This document shows, in pieces, positions 25,427-34,474 of a stretch of DNA of 64,000 nt. Origin of the DNA: Filibacter tadaridae (GTDB lineage Bacteria; Bacillota; Bacilli; Bacillales_A; Planococcaceae); NCBI RefSeq assembly GCF_900609045.1, contig NZ_UXAV01000019.1:1-64000 (forward strand), in the 5' to 3' direction. The position numbers and the translations under genes are program-made. Under the pieces are notes generated by a model, which was not told the origin of the DNA, ran no database searches, and worked only from the letters and a program-made list of their open reading frames with translations. Within the stretch, counting starts at the first letter, position 1; each line of letters begins with the position of its first letter.

Positions 25427-26038
25427 TTACGCTCTCTTTCTGCGGAATTGGATGTACCAAATGACCGCGGCAATTCCAATCAATCCTATTATGGCATATG
25501 CAACATCCGAATAGATATCCATATACTGGACAATCCGTCCCCAATTATCACCAACCGCCGCACCAACTGTAACGAGCACCGCATTCCAGATCAAGCTTCC
25601 AAGTACTGTAAGTAAAATAAATAGCGGAAAGTTCATTTTTGACATACCTGCTGGAATTGAAATAAGACTACGGATAAGCGGGACAAGGCGGCAGAAAAAA
25701 ACTGTCCATGGACCGTATTTATCAAACCACGCATCTGCACGGTGGATATCTTTCCGCGAAAGACGTAAAATCCAACCCCACCGATCAACAATTCTTTCAA
25801 GTCGCTTTACATCGATTAACATGCCAAGACTATACAAAACCATCGCTCCGATAACCGATCCGGCAGTTGCTGCAACAATAACGCCCATGCGGGTCATACC
25901 CGAATATGTCGTCATAAATCCGCCGAATGTCAAAATGACTTCAGACGGAATAGGAGGGAAAATATTTTCAATCATAATTAACAAAAACACACCAAAATAG
26001 CCGAACTGGCTCATGAAGTCAGTTATCCAATTTTCCAA
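25427..26038 (-). CDS. DedA-family membrane protein
   Basis: A 203-aa DedA/SNARE-associated (VTT) family protein with four or five helices. Conserved family elements are ENIFPPIPSEVILTFGG near residue 24 and the FCRLVPLIRSLISIPAGMS segment near residue 116. Recent work shows DedA proteins flip undecaprenyl phosphate or phosphatidylethanolamine across the membrane. Coupling with uppP, which acts on the same carrier, makes an undecaprenyl-phosphate flippase role attractive here, but this is inference. Confidence 0.88.
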   Translation of the reverse strand: MENWITDFMSQFGYFGVFLLIMIENIFPPIPSEVILTFGGFMTTYSGMTRMGVIVAATAGSVIGAMVLYSLGMLIDVKRLERIVDRWGWILRLSRKDIHRADAWFDKYGPWTVFFCRLVPLIRSLISIPAGMSKMNFPLFILLTVLGSLIWNAVLVTVGAAVGDNWGRIVQYMDIYSDVAYAIIGLIGIAAVIWYIQFRRKRA

Positions 26039-26447
26039 GTGACGCCCCCTGCATATTTACTTTACTAAAAACGGAATATAAGTGCAATCCGTTATTAGTA
26101 GGATAATAGACGTTTCAGTATGCGATCAGGTTCATTTCATTTCCTATTCTTATAATATGAAGAAAATATGCCGGATATGATTTTGCTCTGTATCAATTCA
26201 GTGCATGTAAACCTCTTTAACGGCCTGTGGATACTTTTCATTCATAGCTACCTTCACCTGTTGATTGATGATTAATGAATGAATCTCCCTTTAACCCTGT
26301 GGATATCCTTCTATTTATGAATGTTATCCCCCTTTCTTGTGTATATCTCCGGTAAGTTGTTGATAATTTCAGAAAAATATATTTGTTATACACAAAATGC
26401 TTCTTGGCTAAGTTGATACAAAACAGATATCCACATTCCTTTTCCGA
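26039..26447. other. Gene-free region with clustered DnaA-box-like 9-mers
   Basis: No convincing gene is present. Six sites within 210 bp resemble the DnaA box TTATNCACA in either orientation: 26226-26234, 26298-26306, 26324-26332, 26338-26346, 26386-26394 (TTATACACA, a full match) and 26427-26435 (one mismatch). The others have one or two mismatches, so chance is possible in this AT-rich stretch. Confidence 0.4.
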
Positions 26448-26485
26448 CAAAAAAATAAAGCCATCCAGCGAACTAGATGACTTTA
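26448..26485 (-). terminator. Terminator of the beta-oxidation operon
   Basis: AAAGTCATC pairs with GATGGCTTT (one mismatch) on the minus strand and is followed by ATTTTTTT, just past the acyl-CoA ligase stop. Confidence 0.75.
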
Positions 26486-26490
26486 CCCTC

Positions 26491-28113
26491 TTATACTTCC
26501 AATGAATGCTCTTTGAGGTTTTCCCGTAAAGCAGCTTTCAAAAACTTTCCTACGGATGTTTTAGGAAGCTCGTCTAAAAAGACAACATCATCCGGAATCC
26601 ACCATTTTGCGAACTGGTCTTCCAAAGATGTAAGCAACTTTTGTTTCATCGCGTCATCCCCTGCTTCGCCTTCTTTCAAAACAACACATGCAAGCGGACG
26701 CTCTTGCCACTTTTCATGCGGCAACGCGATAACAGCCGCCTCGAATACAGCCTCGTGCGTCATTAACGCATTCTCAAGGTCAACGGATGAAATCCATTCT
26801 CCACCGCTTTTAATGAGGTCTTTCGTTCGGTCCGTTATTTTGAGGTAACCGAACTCCGTCATGACAGCGATATCACCCGTATAGAGCCAGCCATCCTTGA
26901 ATGCCTCTGCAGTTCGTTCATCTTTATAATATTCACTTGCAATCCAGGGACCTCGTATCGTCAACTCACCCATTGTCTCGCCATCCCACGGCACTTCTCC
27001 GTTTTCATTGACAATCTTTACCTCAAGCCCCGGCATGATAAGTCCCTGGAGCGCTCGGATATCCACTTTTTCATCCATCGTTAAATTTTCCATCTCCGAA
27101 TTAAAGACGGACATACTTACAAGCGGTGTTGTTTCAGTCATGCCGTAACCAATGATAAAAGGTACACCATATTTCTCTTCAAATGCACGGATCAATCCTT
27201 TAGGTGATGCAGAACCTCCACAAACGATGCCACGTAATGAAGATAGATCCCTTGGTTGCTGGTCTTGTTCTTTTAAAACAGCAAGCCAAATAGTTGGAAC
27301 CCCCGCCGTAACCGTCACTTTTTCTTGCTCAATCAAGTCGAGCAACAGCTTCGGATCAAATCCGGGTCCTGGTAGCACTTGTGTTGAACCAAAAAAGACT
27401 GCGGCAAACGGCATGCCCCAGGCATTCACATGGAACATCGGTACGACCGGCATGACAACATCACGCTCTGAAAGCCCCATTGCATCTGCCAGTCCAAGTG
27501 CATAGCTATGAAGGACAAGTCCACGGTGTGTATAGACAACACCTTTCGGATTCCCTGTCGTGGCAGATGTATAACACATGCCGGCAGGTGTGTTTTCATC
27601 TAAATCCTCAGGAAATACGAATGTATCCGAAGCAGCGTCAAGAAGTGCTTCATATGAATAGACATTTTCAAGTGTCGTTTCCGGGATTTCTTTGCTATCG
27701 CCCATAATTACATACTTTTTCACAGTTTTCAGCATCGGGGCAAGTTTTTCAAGATGCGGAAACAAATTATCATCGACAAGAAGAATTTCATCTTCCGCGT
27801 GGTTGATGACATAGGCAATATGTTCCGGTGACAACCGGATATTGATCATATGGAGAATTGCCCCCGTACCAGGCACTCCGAAATAAGCCTCAAGATGGCG
27901 ATGATGATTCCATGCAAAAGACCCGACTTTTGTTCCATGAACCATTCCGAGTTTTGTCAATGCATCTGCAAGTTTTCGTGTACGTTTTGCAAATTCACGA
28001 TAAGGTATACGATGAATCGTATCTGCCCCCGTACGTGAAATAATCATCTTGTTCGGGAAAAATTGCTCTGCTCGTTTTACGAATGACGATAATAGAAGTG
28101 GTGTTTGCATCAT
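26491..28113 (-). CDS. Long-chain fatty-acid-CoA ligase (AMP-binding)
   Basis: A 540-aa ANL-superfamily enzyme that activates fatty acids through an acyl-AMP intermediate. Visible motifs are the P-loop YTSATTGNPKG near residue 181, GYGMTETTP near 322, LYTGDIAVM near 418 and the C-terminal catalytic Lys region PKTSVGKFLKAAL. It is last in a four-gene leftward operon with acyl-CoA dehydrogenase, SDR dehydrogenase and thiolase, so medium- or long-chain fatty acids are the likely substrate. Tandem ATGs at 28113/28110 are possible starts. Confidence 0.9.
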   Translation of the reverse strand: MMQTPLLLSSFVKRAEQFFPNKMIISRTGADTIHRIPYREFAKRTRKLADALTKLGMVHGTKVGSFAWNHHRHLEAYFGVPGTGAILHMINIRLSPEHIAYVINHAEDEILLVDDNLFPHLEKLAPMLKTVKKYVIMGDSKEIPETTLENVYSYEALLDAASDTFVFPEDLDENTPAGMCYTSATTGNPKGVVYTHRGLVLHSYALGLADAMGLSERDVVMPVVPMFHVNAWGMPFAAVFFGSTQVLPGPGFDPKLLLDLIEQEKVTVTAGVPTIWLAVLKEQDQQPRDLSSLRGIVCGGSASPKGLIRAFEEKYGVPFIIGYGMTETTPLVSMSVFNSEMENLTMDEKVDIRALQGLIMPGLEVKIVNENGEVPWDGETMGELTIRGPWIASEYYKDERTAEAFKDGWLYTGDIAVMTEFGYLKITDRTKDLIKSGGEWISSVDLENALMTHEAVFEAAVIALPHEKWQERPLACVVLKEGEAGDDAMKQKLLTSLEDQFAKWWIPDDVVFLDELPKTSVGKFLKAALRENLKEHSLEV

Positions 28114-28273
28114 ACTAATCGGCCCCTTTTCAATTGGAATGATTTTTTTATCAGCTTTTTCACGATTGAATCAGAAAAAAGTAAAAGGGTGACGTCCATG
28201 AGTCAGTTATTGGTACGTCCCCAGAAGATAGTATGTGACGGCGCACTCGGTTATTCATCCATGTTCCCTTCCG

Positions 28274-29422
28274 TTATAAACCCATATTTTTCGCGATGAT
28301 AACCTTCATAATCTCATTCGTTCCCGCATAGATCGACGCAACAGGTATGTCCCGGTACCTGCGTGCAATTTTGTATTCTTCCATATATCCATAGCCACCA
28401 TGCAACTGCATGCACTCTGCGGAAATTTCTTGCGCTGTTTCAGTAAGCCAGTATTTCGCCATCGACACTTTTGATACGACATCTTTTCCCGCTATATGGT
28501 CCTCAATAAGTGATTCAAGAAACGCCTTGCCCAACTCGACTTTAGTCGCGATTTCAGCGAGTTTGAACTGCGTGTTTTGAAATGAACCAATCGGCTTCCC
28601 AAATGCATAGCGTGATTTCACATACTCGAGTGTCATGTCGAGCATATCTTCCGAAGCCGTTTGTGCAGCAAGCGCAACAACAAGGCGCTCTTGTTGCAGC
28701 TTCTCCATCAAATAACTAAAACCCTTTCCTTCTGTTCCGATTAAGTTTGCAGCTGGAACGCGGCAATCTTCAAAAAACAACTCTGCCGTATCTTGTGCGT
28801 GCATGCCAACTTTGTCGAGTTTGCGTCCTTTCGTAAATCCTGGTGTCCCTTCTTCAATCATTAGTAAACTAATGCCTCGGTGCTTCTTCTCTGCGTTTGC
28901 ATCAGTTTTCACAACAACCAGTACTAGATTGCTATTAATACCGTTTGTGATGAATGTCTTCTGACCGTTTACAACGTAATGGTCCCCTTCTTTAACGGCC
29001 GTTGTCTGGACGTTGGCAAGATCTGAACCGACTCCAGGTTCCGTCATCGCTATTGCGGTAATGAAGTCTGCTGTAATACATCCCGGCAGCCACCGTGCTT
29101 TCTGTTCATCTGTCCCGAATGATTCAATGTAGGGAACGACTATGTCATTGTGTAGACCGACACCCGTCAGACTTGCACCAACCCGCTCCAACTCTTCCCC
29201 GATAATGACGGAAAAACTGAAGTCCAATCCCAGGCCACCATACTTTTCCTCGACATGTGGACAGAGAAAGCCCATCTCGCCAAGCCTTTTCCAAAAAGAA
29301 ACTGGTATGAGCCGTTTTTTCTCCCAGGACTCATACTGCGGAATCGCTTCTTTTTCAAGGAATTTGCGAAGTGACTTTCTAAATAAAACATGGTCATCTG
29401 TTTCGAATCTATATCTCCCCAT
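28274..29422 (-). CDS. Acyl-CoA dehydrogenase
   Basis: A 382-aa FAD flavoenzyme catalysing the first oxidation step of beta-oxidation. Family motifs are IAMTEPGVGSDLA near residue 125, the QLHGGYGY segment near 340 and the catalytic Glu in IYAGTNEIM near the C-terminus. A 160-bp gap separates it from the ligase downstream, and a 46-bp gap from the SDR gene upstream. The start ATG follows AAAGGGGGA. Confidence 0.92.
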   Translation of the reverse strand: MGRYRFETDDHVLFRKSLRKFLEKEAIPQYESWEKKRLIPVSFWKRLGEMGFLCPHVEEKYGGLGLDFSFSVIIGEELERVGASLTGVGLHNDIVVPYIESFGTDEQKARWLPGCITADFITAIAMTEPGVGSDLANVQTTAVKEGDHYVVNGQKTFITNGINSNLVLVVVKTDANAEKKHRGISLLMIEEGTPGFTKGRKLDKVGMHAQDTAELFFEDCRVPAANLIGTEGKGFSYLMEKLQQERLVVALAAQTASEDMLDMTLEYVKSRYAFGKPIGSFQNTQFKLAEIATKVELGKAFLESLIEDHIAGKDVVSKVSMAKYWLTETAQEISAECMQLHGGYGYMEEYKIARRYRDIPVASIYAGTNEIMKVIIAKNMGL

Positions 29423-29468
29423 TGGAAGCTTCCCCCTTTCAAGTGAATTTCGGCACAGCTTTAGTCAA

Positions 29469-30230
29469 TCACCTTGGTTGCATCCGTATTGCACCGTCCA
29501 AGCGAATTACTTCACCATTCAACAGTACATTCGTGAAAATACTTTCTACTAACTTTGCATATTCATCGGGACGTCCAAGCCTTTTCGGAAACGGAACCAT
29601 TGAAGCAAGTGAATCCCGTGCCTCTTCTGGAAGACCTGCAAATAACGGTGTTTCTACTAAACCAGGTGCGATCGTCATAACACGAATGCCAAATGCAGCG
29701 AGTTCGCGTGCAATCGGTAATGTCATCCCGGCGATACCGCCTTTTGAAGCGCTATATGCCGCCTGTCCAATTTGCCCATCAAAAGCAGCAACTGACGCAG
29801 TGTTGACGATCACCCCCCGCTCCCCTTCTTCATTCAACTCATTTTCTTGCATGATTGACGCTGCAATCCGAATTGTATTAAATGTACCCGTCAAGTTAAC
29901 ACGAATGACTTGTTCGAAACGCTCCAAAAACATTGGCCCTTTTTTCGACAGTACTTTGTTAGGCGGAGCAATGCCTGCACAATTGACAACAGCATTCACT
30001 TTTCCGTAGGTTTCCTTCACAAATTCCATATTCTTTTCCATCTGTTCCGCATTTGCGACGTCCGTTTTTACAAATAGTACCCCAAGCTCGTCTGCAAGTG
30101 CGCGGCCGCGCTCTTCATTCATATCAAAAATAGCTGCTTTCCCACCTGTACCGATAATCCGTCTGACAGTCGCCTCGCCAAGACCTGAGGCCCCTCCCGT
30201 TACAACTGCAAAAACGTCTTTCATCTCCAT
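29469..30230 (-). CDS. SDR-family 3-hydroxyacyl-CoA dehydrogenase (HSD10 type)
   Basis: A 253-aa short-chain dehydrogenase with the NAD-binding TGGASGLG at residues 11-18, NCAGIAPP near 90 and the catalytic YSASKGG near 160. Similarity in layout to type II 3-hydroxyacyl-CoA dehydrogenase (including EGERGVIVNTASVAAFDGQ) and its operon fit the second oxidation in beta-oxidation, replacing a FadB-type enzyme. Exact chain-length preference is unknown. Confidence 0.85.
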   Translation of the reverse strand: MEMKDVFAVVTGGASGLGEATVRRIIGTGGKAAIFDMNEERGRALADELGVLFVKTDVANAEQMEKNMEFVKETYGKVNAVVNCAGIAPPNKVLSKKGPMFLERFEQVIRVNLTGTFNTIRIAASIMQENELNEEGERGVIVNTASVAAFDGQIGQAAYSASKGGIAGMTLPIARELAAFGIRVMTIAPGLVETPLFAGLPEEARDSLASMVPFPKRLGRPDEYAKLVESIFTNVLLNGEVIRLDGAIRMQPR

Positions 30231-30290
30231 ACATATAGTCCCCTTTTTAGTTCGGCAGTCCGGTTGTTTTTATCTGCATAATGCCATCGC

Positions 30291-31439
30291 TCACATCCGC
30301 TCAATAATCGTCGCATTCGCCATGCCCATTCCCTCACAGATAGCTAGCAGTCCATAACGTCCCCCCGACCGCTCAAGCTCATGAATCATTGACACTAGCA
30401 ACTTCGTGCCCGTTGCTCCAAGTGGATGGCCAAGTGCGATTGCTCCGCCGTTCGGATTCAGTTTCTTAGGATCTGCGCCCGTCTCTTTCAACCAAGCAAG
30501 CGGTACAGGTGCAAATGCTTCGTTCACTTCGTACGTATCCATGTCTTCAATTGTCAATCCGGCTTTCTCTAGTACCTTCCGTGTTGCCTCAATTGGTCCT
30601 GTCAACATTAATGTTGGATCGGAGCCGACGACGGATCTTGCAACAATTCTTGCAAGCGGCTTCACACCGAGTTCATCCGCTTTTTCTCTCGACATCAGTA
30701 ACACTGCCGATGCACCATCACTCATTTGGCTCGCATTTCCAGCTGTAATGACACCATTTTCATCGAATACCGTCCGTAAGCCAGCAAGTATATCCACCGT
30801 CGATTCAGGGCGTGGTCCTTCATCAGTTGAAATGACTTCTGTTGTACCATCCTCTTTGACGATTTCAACCGACATAATCTCATCGACAAACTTTCCTTCA
30901 TCGATGGCACGAATTGCTTTTTGATGGCTACTGAATGCGAAACGATCGAGTTCTTCCCGCGACAATCCCCACTTCTTTGCAATTCGTTCTGCCGATAAGC
31001 CCTGATTGATAATTTCATAGTTCTCCAACAGTTTCGCACTCGGTTTTGTATCGCCCATGTTGGACATCATTGGTGCACGTGTCATATTCTCAACACCGCC
31101 CGCAATAACGATATCCATATCTCCTGATGCGATTGCTTGCGATGCGAAATGGACAGCCTGCTGACTTGAGCCGCATTGCCGATCGATTGTCACGCCAGGC
31201 ACATGAATAGGAAATCCAGCAATCAGTGCAGCTGTTCGAGCGATGTTCCCTCCTTGTTCACCAGATTGCGTGACACATCCTAAGATGACATCTTCCACAA
31301 CTCCCTTTTCAATCCCGGCACGCTCTACCAATTCCTCTAGCACAACTGCTGCAAGCTCGTCCGGTCTAAAGCCTGCAAACCCACCTTTCCTTCTACCGAT
31401 TGCTGTTCGTACCCCTTCAACGATGACGACCTCTACCAT
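30291..31439 (-). CDS. Acetyl-CoA C-acyltransferase (thiolase)
   Basis: A 382-aa thiolase. The acylated nucleophile Cys lies in IDRQCGSSQQA near residue 88. The His of NPNGGAIALGHPLGATG (near 336) and Cys of AICEGMGMANA (near 367) complete the active site. It performs the thiolytic last step of beta-oxidation and is the first gene of the leftward fatty-acid operon. The start ATG follows GAGGTG. Confidence 0.93.
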   Translation of the reverse strand: MVEVVIVEGVRTAIGRRKGGFAGFRPDELAAVVLEELVERAGIEKGVVEDVILGCVTQSGEQGGNIARTAALIAGFPIHVPGVTIDRQCGSSQQAVHFASQAIASGDMDIVIAGGVENMTRAPMMSNMGDTKPSAKLLENYEIINQGLSAERIAKKWGLSREELDRFAFSSHQKAIRAIDEGKFVDEIMSVEIVKEDGTTEVISTDEGPRPESTVDILAGLRTVFDENGVITAGNASQMSDGASAVLLMSREKADELGVKPLARIVARSVVGSDPTLMLTGPIEATRKVLEKAGLTIEDMDTYEVNEAFAPVPLAWLKETGADPKKLNPNGGAIALGHPLGATGTKLLVSMIHELERSGGRYGLLAICEGMGMANATIIERM

Positions 31440-31543
31440 TTCCGCACCTCATTCTCCGAATTAAATGATTTTTCATATAATAGTAGTTTACATGAAAGCG
31501 TTATCAATTTCCATAGTTAACGCTAAGATATTCTTTACAATCA

Positions 31544-31622
31544 CTTAGACGGAATCAGCCTTTGGTCTTAGAAGGAAATCCGCATTGCGCCCGTTTGGAC
31601 AAATCAAAATCCGTTATAAGAT
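31544..31622 (+). promoter_or_regulatory. lia operon promoter and possible LiaR site
   Basis: TTGGAC (31595-31600), 16-bp spacer and TAAGAT (31617-31622) form a promoter about 30 bp before liaI. Some 30-50 bp further upstream lies an imperfect inverted repeat, CTTAGAC (31544-31550) and GTCTTAG (31565-31571), in the position expected for an activating LiaR dimer. Confidence 0.45.
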
Positions 31623-31651
31623 TAAGCTACAAACGAAAGGAGAAACAACAA

Positions 31652-31993
31652 ATGAAAAAATTCGGTCTTGCAGCACTTGGTATTACAGCAGCAATCGTCG
31701 TTCTTGTGAATCTTGGATCACTTCTTGCACTTGCTCTTTCCGCACTAATCACTTATGCGGGGTTCCACTACTTCAGAAAAAGCCAGTCAACATTTAAAAA
31801 AGTATTCTGGGGAGGCGTTATGCTCGTCGGCTTATTATCCGCTGTTTCGAATGTGCCTGCTTTCTTCGGTATCATCGCAATCATCGGTGTTCTCTATGTA
31901 TGGCAGAAATGGAAAGGCGTCGATAATGATTCCATCGTCTCAGACGATCCTTTCGTGAATTTCGAACGTCAATGGAACAAAATCACAAAATAA
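31652..31993 (+). CDS. liaI: LiaI-like membrane protein
   Basis: A 113-aa protein with two or three membrane helices (about residues 5-45 and 50-85) and a charged C-terminal tail ending NFERQWNKITK. It starts at ATG 31652, 9 bases after AAAGGAG. In B. subtilis LiaI is the membrane anchor that recruits the phage-shock protein LiaH to stressed membrane sites. The assignment rests on size, topology, the ITYAGFHYF segment and its position directly before liaH. Confidence 0.8.
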   Translation: MKKFGLAALGITAAIVVLVNLGSLLALALSALITYAGFHYFRKSQSTFKKVFWGGVMLVGLLSAVSNVPAFFGIIAIIGVLYVWQKWKGVDNDSIVSDDPFVNFERQWNKITK

Positions 31994-32009
31994 TAAGGAG
32001 GCAATTCAC

Positions 32010-32648
32010 ATGAACTCACTTTGGAATAGATTTAAATACTCGGTACAGGCGGATCTCCACACGCTATTCGACAAAAAAGAAAGTAAAAACCCAATTGCGA
32101 TGCTCAACCAATACATCCGTGAAGCAGAAAAACAAACGGACTCAATTGGTAAATTGCTGGAACGTCAAGCTAAATTGAAAGTTGAACTTCAAAAGGAACT
32201 GACAGAAGCTGAAAATATGGCGGACAAGCGTCGCAGTCAGCTAGAACTTGCACAAGGGACTGGCGAAGAGGATTTAATCGCTTTTGCAGAAGAAGAAATT
32301 ACAGCTTACGATACACGTGCTGCGGAGCTTGCAGAAAGCATTGCGGAAACAACTTACGAATTAACTTCTTTAGAGCGCAAGTTTGAGGAAATGAAGCATA
32401 AAGTGAAAGACATGAAAGTTCGCCAACTTCAATTGATGGGAAAAGAGAACGTAATGCGTGCCCATCATCGTATGGATCAAGTCATCTCACCTGAAGACGC
32501 GAATGGCCCTGTGGCTTCAGGTGAAGAAATGAAAAAGTATATTGAAAACCTAGGTGGGAAGATTGAGCGTGAATATGAAACATCTTCAATGGAACGCCGA
32601 CTTGAATCACTTGAAAAAAGTTCTACAAAAGAAAAAGAACTTGTGTAA
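32010..32648 (+). CDS. liaH: LiaH, PspA/IM30-family envelope stress protein
   Basis: A 212-aa coiled-coil protein of the PspA/IM30 family, opening with an amphipathic helix and FKYSVQADLHTLFDKKESKN, then long heptad-rich helices to about residue 190. Such ESCRT-III-like proteins form rings or rods that protect damaged membrane. It is 16 bp downstream of liaI with an AAGGAGG site and is expected to be strongly induced by cell-wall antibiotics such as bacitracin. Confidence 0.9.
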   Translation: MNSLWNRFKYSVQADLHTLFDKKESKNPIAMLNQYIREAEKQTDSIGKLLERQAKLKVELQKELTEAENMADKRRSQLELAQGTGEEDLIAFAEEEITAYDTRAAELAESIAETTYELTSLERKFEEMKHKVKDMKVRQLQLMGKENVMRAHHRMDQVISPEDANGPVASGEEMKKYIENLGGKIEREYETSSMERRLESLEKSSTKEKELV

Positions 32649-32729
32649 ACTAGACTGTAGAGGGGAAGGCGTTTTAATTCGTCTTCCTTATCTTCATTTA
32701 ATCCGACTTCAAGAAGGGAGATATACAAA

Positions 32730-33431
32730 ATGAAACGTATAGATACAAGTAAAATTGCATTTTGGGGCTTTGTTTTCCTGTTACTTATTTTTATCGAAGC
32801 CACCTTTTTCCATAACGGGAATTTCGTATTCGTCCTTCTGGGTGCCGGACTGACCTATTACGGGTTACGCAAACGTTCGAAACTTCTGTTTTTACCGGGG
32901 TTATTTTTTATAGCGATGTCACTTCTTACATTATGGAGTTTACGTTTATTCTTATTCTTAATTCTTGTCTATATCATAGTACGTTTGTGGAAAGGCATTC
33001 CATCCGAAGAGATCATGCGTCCCCTTAGGGAGTTCCAGAAAGAAACGTCCAATGGTATCTGGAAGAATAAATTATTTTCTGTACAGTCCTCTCCATTTTC
33101 TTCATACGAATGGGAAGACGTCCATTTCCAAGGATTCTTTGGAGACCTTCATATTGATGTAACAGATACAGTATTACCAAAAGGGACTTCTTTGATTTCC
33201 GTTAGACAAGGAATCGGGAAGATTAAAATCGAGCTGCCGTACGAAATTCCCGTACGCATTCATTACACAACATTGCTCGGAGATGCAAAGCTATTCGGTA
33301 TTCATCGCAAACGTCTTATTAATGAATCCCTTCACATGAAAGATAGCTACGAGGGCAAAACGGATGATTCGGCAGAACTTATTATTACACTTTCCACATG
33401 GGTTGGAGATATAGAGGTGACGAGGAAATGA
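32730..33431 (+). CDS. liaF: LiaF, inhibitor of the LiaRS two-component system
   Basis: A 233-aa protein with about four N-terminal membrane helices (residues 8-90) and a C-terminal LiaF-type beta-helix-like domain (from about residue 130, with FQGFFGDLHIDVTDTVLPKG and GIGKIKIELPYEIPVRI). LiaF holds the kinase LiaS off in unstressed cells. No liaG gene lies before it, unlike B. subtilis. Its stop overlaps the liaS start (ATGA). Confidence 0.9.
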   Translation: MKRIDTSKIAFWGFVFLLLIFIEATFFHNGNFVFVLLGAGLTYYGLRKRSKLLFLPGLFFIAMSLLTLWSLRLFLFLILVYIIVRLWKGIPSEEIMRPLREFQKETSNGIWKNKLFSVQSSPFSSYEWEDVHFQGFFGDLHIDVTDTVLPKGTSLISVRQGIGKIKIELPYEIPVRIHYTTLLGDAKLFGIHRKRLINESLHMKDSYEGKTDDSAELIITLSTWVGDIEVTRK

Positions 33432-34474
33432 AAGCAGTCATCGGACGGGGGTTATTTCTATCCCTTCTATTAATAATGATTCCTGCGGTGTATATTTACC
33501 TTTTTCTCAGACTGTCGTTGAAAGAAGTATGGTTCATATTTTATGAATCTGAATTCGCCAACGTCCCACTTGGCCTATGGATTTTAACTACTGCACTTGT
33601 CCTTAGTTGGGGAATCGCCATATGGACAAGCTTTATCGGCCGTTCAAAAGAGCAAGTAATCGAGCAAAGGCTGACTGATTTGATCGACACGGAACACACA
33701 GGCGAATCAAATGAAAAATTCTCTCCGCGCGTTGACCGCGCAATAGATAGCGTATCTAATGTCATCATCACGCAGCGGAAAAGTTTGCAGCGGATTACAG
33801 ATGAACGCGCCGAAGCACAAGACAAGCTCATCCAAGAACGCATTGTCCAAGAACGGCAACGGCTCGCTCGTGAACTACACGACTCCGTCTCCCAACAGCT
33901 TTTTGCCGCATCAATGCTCTTATCCGCAATCACGGAAGGGAACGATGATGCCGACACACAAAAGCCGTTGCTTCAAGTGGAACGTATGGTGCAACAAGCA
34001 CAGCTTGAAATGCGGGCATTACTTCTACATCTACGTCCCGCAGCGCTTAACAACAAATCACTTGCCGAAGGCCTGGAAGAACTACTTATGGAATTAAAAG
34101 AGAAAGTGCTATTCGATATCCGGTACCGATTGGAAGAAGTGAATTTGTCTAAAGGCGCGGAAGATCATTTATTCCGTATCGCGCAAGAGACCTTATCGAA
34201 TACGTTACGTCATGCACAAGCGACAGAAGTCGATGTATTGTTCGTAGAACGGGACGGCCTAGCGATTTTTCGTGTGCAGGATAATGGTGTTGGATTTAAG
34301 GAAAGCGACGGAAAGGGCGGCTCGTACGGCTTACAAAATGTTAAAGAACGTGCCATTGAAATCGGCGGCACTTGTAAAATTGTTTCGGTTCCTTCTCAAG
34401 GGACTATCGTCGAAGTGAAATTACCTACCCGAAAAGGAGAGGATACGGTTGATCAAGATACTGTTAGTGGATGA
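33428..34474 (+). CDS. liaS: LiaS sensor histidine kinase
   Basis: A 348-aa intramembrane-sensing kinase of the NarL-associated HisKA_3 type. Two N-terminal helices flank a very short extracellular loop of about 15 residues. The phosphorylated His lies in ARELHDSVSQQLFAA near residue 155 and the ATP site in VQDNGVGF and GSYGLQNVKERA. It starts at ATG 33428 within the liaF stop. It senses cell-envelope damage together with LiaF. Confidence 0.92.
   Translation: MKAVIGRGLFLSLLLIMIPAVYIYLFLRLSLKEVWFIFYESEFANVPLGLWILTTALVLSWGIAIWTSFIGRSKEQVIEQRLTDLIDTEHTGESNEKFSPRVDRAIDSVSNVIITQRKSLQRITDERAEAQDKLIQERIVQERQRLARELHDSVSQQLFAASMLLSAITEGNDDADTQKPLLQVERMVQQAQLEMRALLLHLRPAALNNKSLAEGLEELLMELKEKVLFDIRYRLEEVNLSKGAEDHLFRIAQETLSNTLRHAQATEVDVLFVERDGLAIFRVQDNGVGFKESDGKGGSYGLQNVKERAIEIGGTCKIVSVPSQGTIVEVKLPTRKGEDTVDQDTVSG

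Noticed and set aside
26226-26435. Chromosomal replication origin
   Set aside because: No dnaA, dnaN or other origin genes and no clear AT-rich unwinding element; only a titration-type cluster is plausible.
26238-26450. 70-codon leftward ORF
   Set aside because: No ribosome site, non-protein-like composition, and it overlaps the DnaA-box-like cluster.
28105-28299. 64-codon rightward ORF between the ligase and the acyl-CoA dehydrogenase genes
   Set aside because: It runs opposite to the operon and its ends overlap both genes; no ribosome site.
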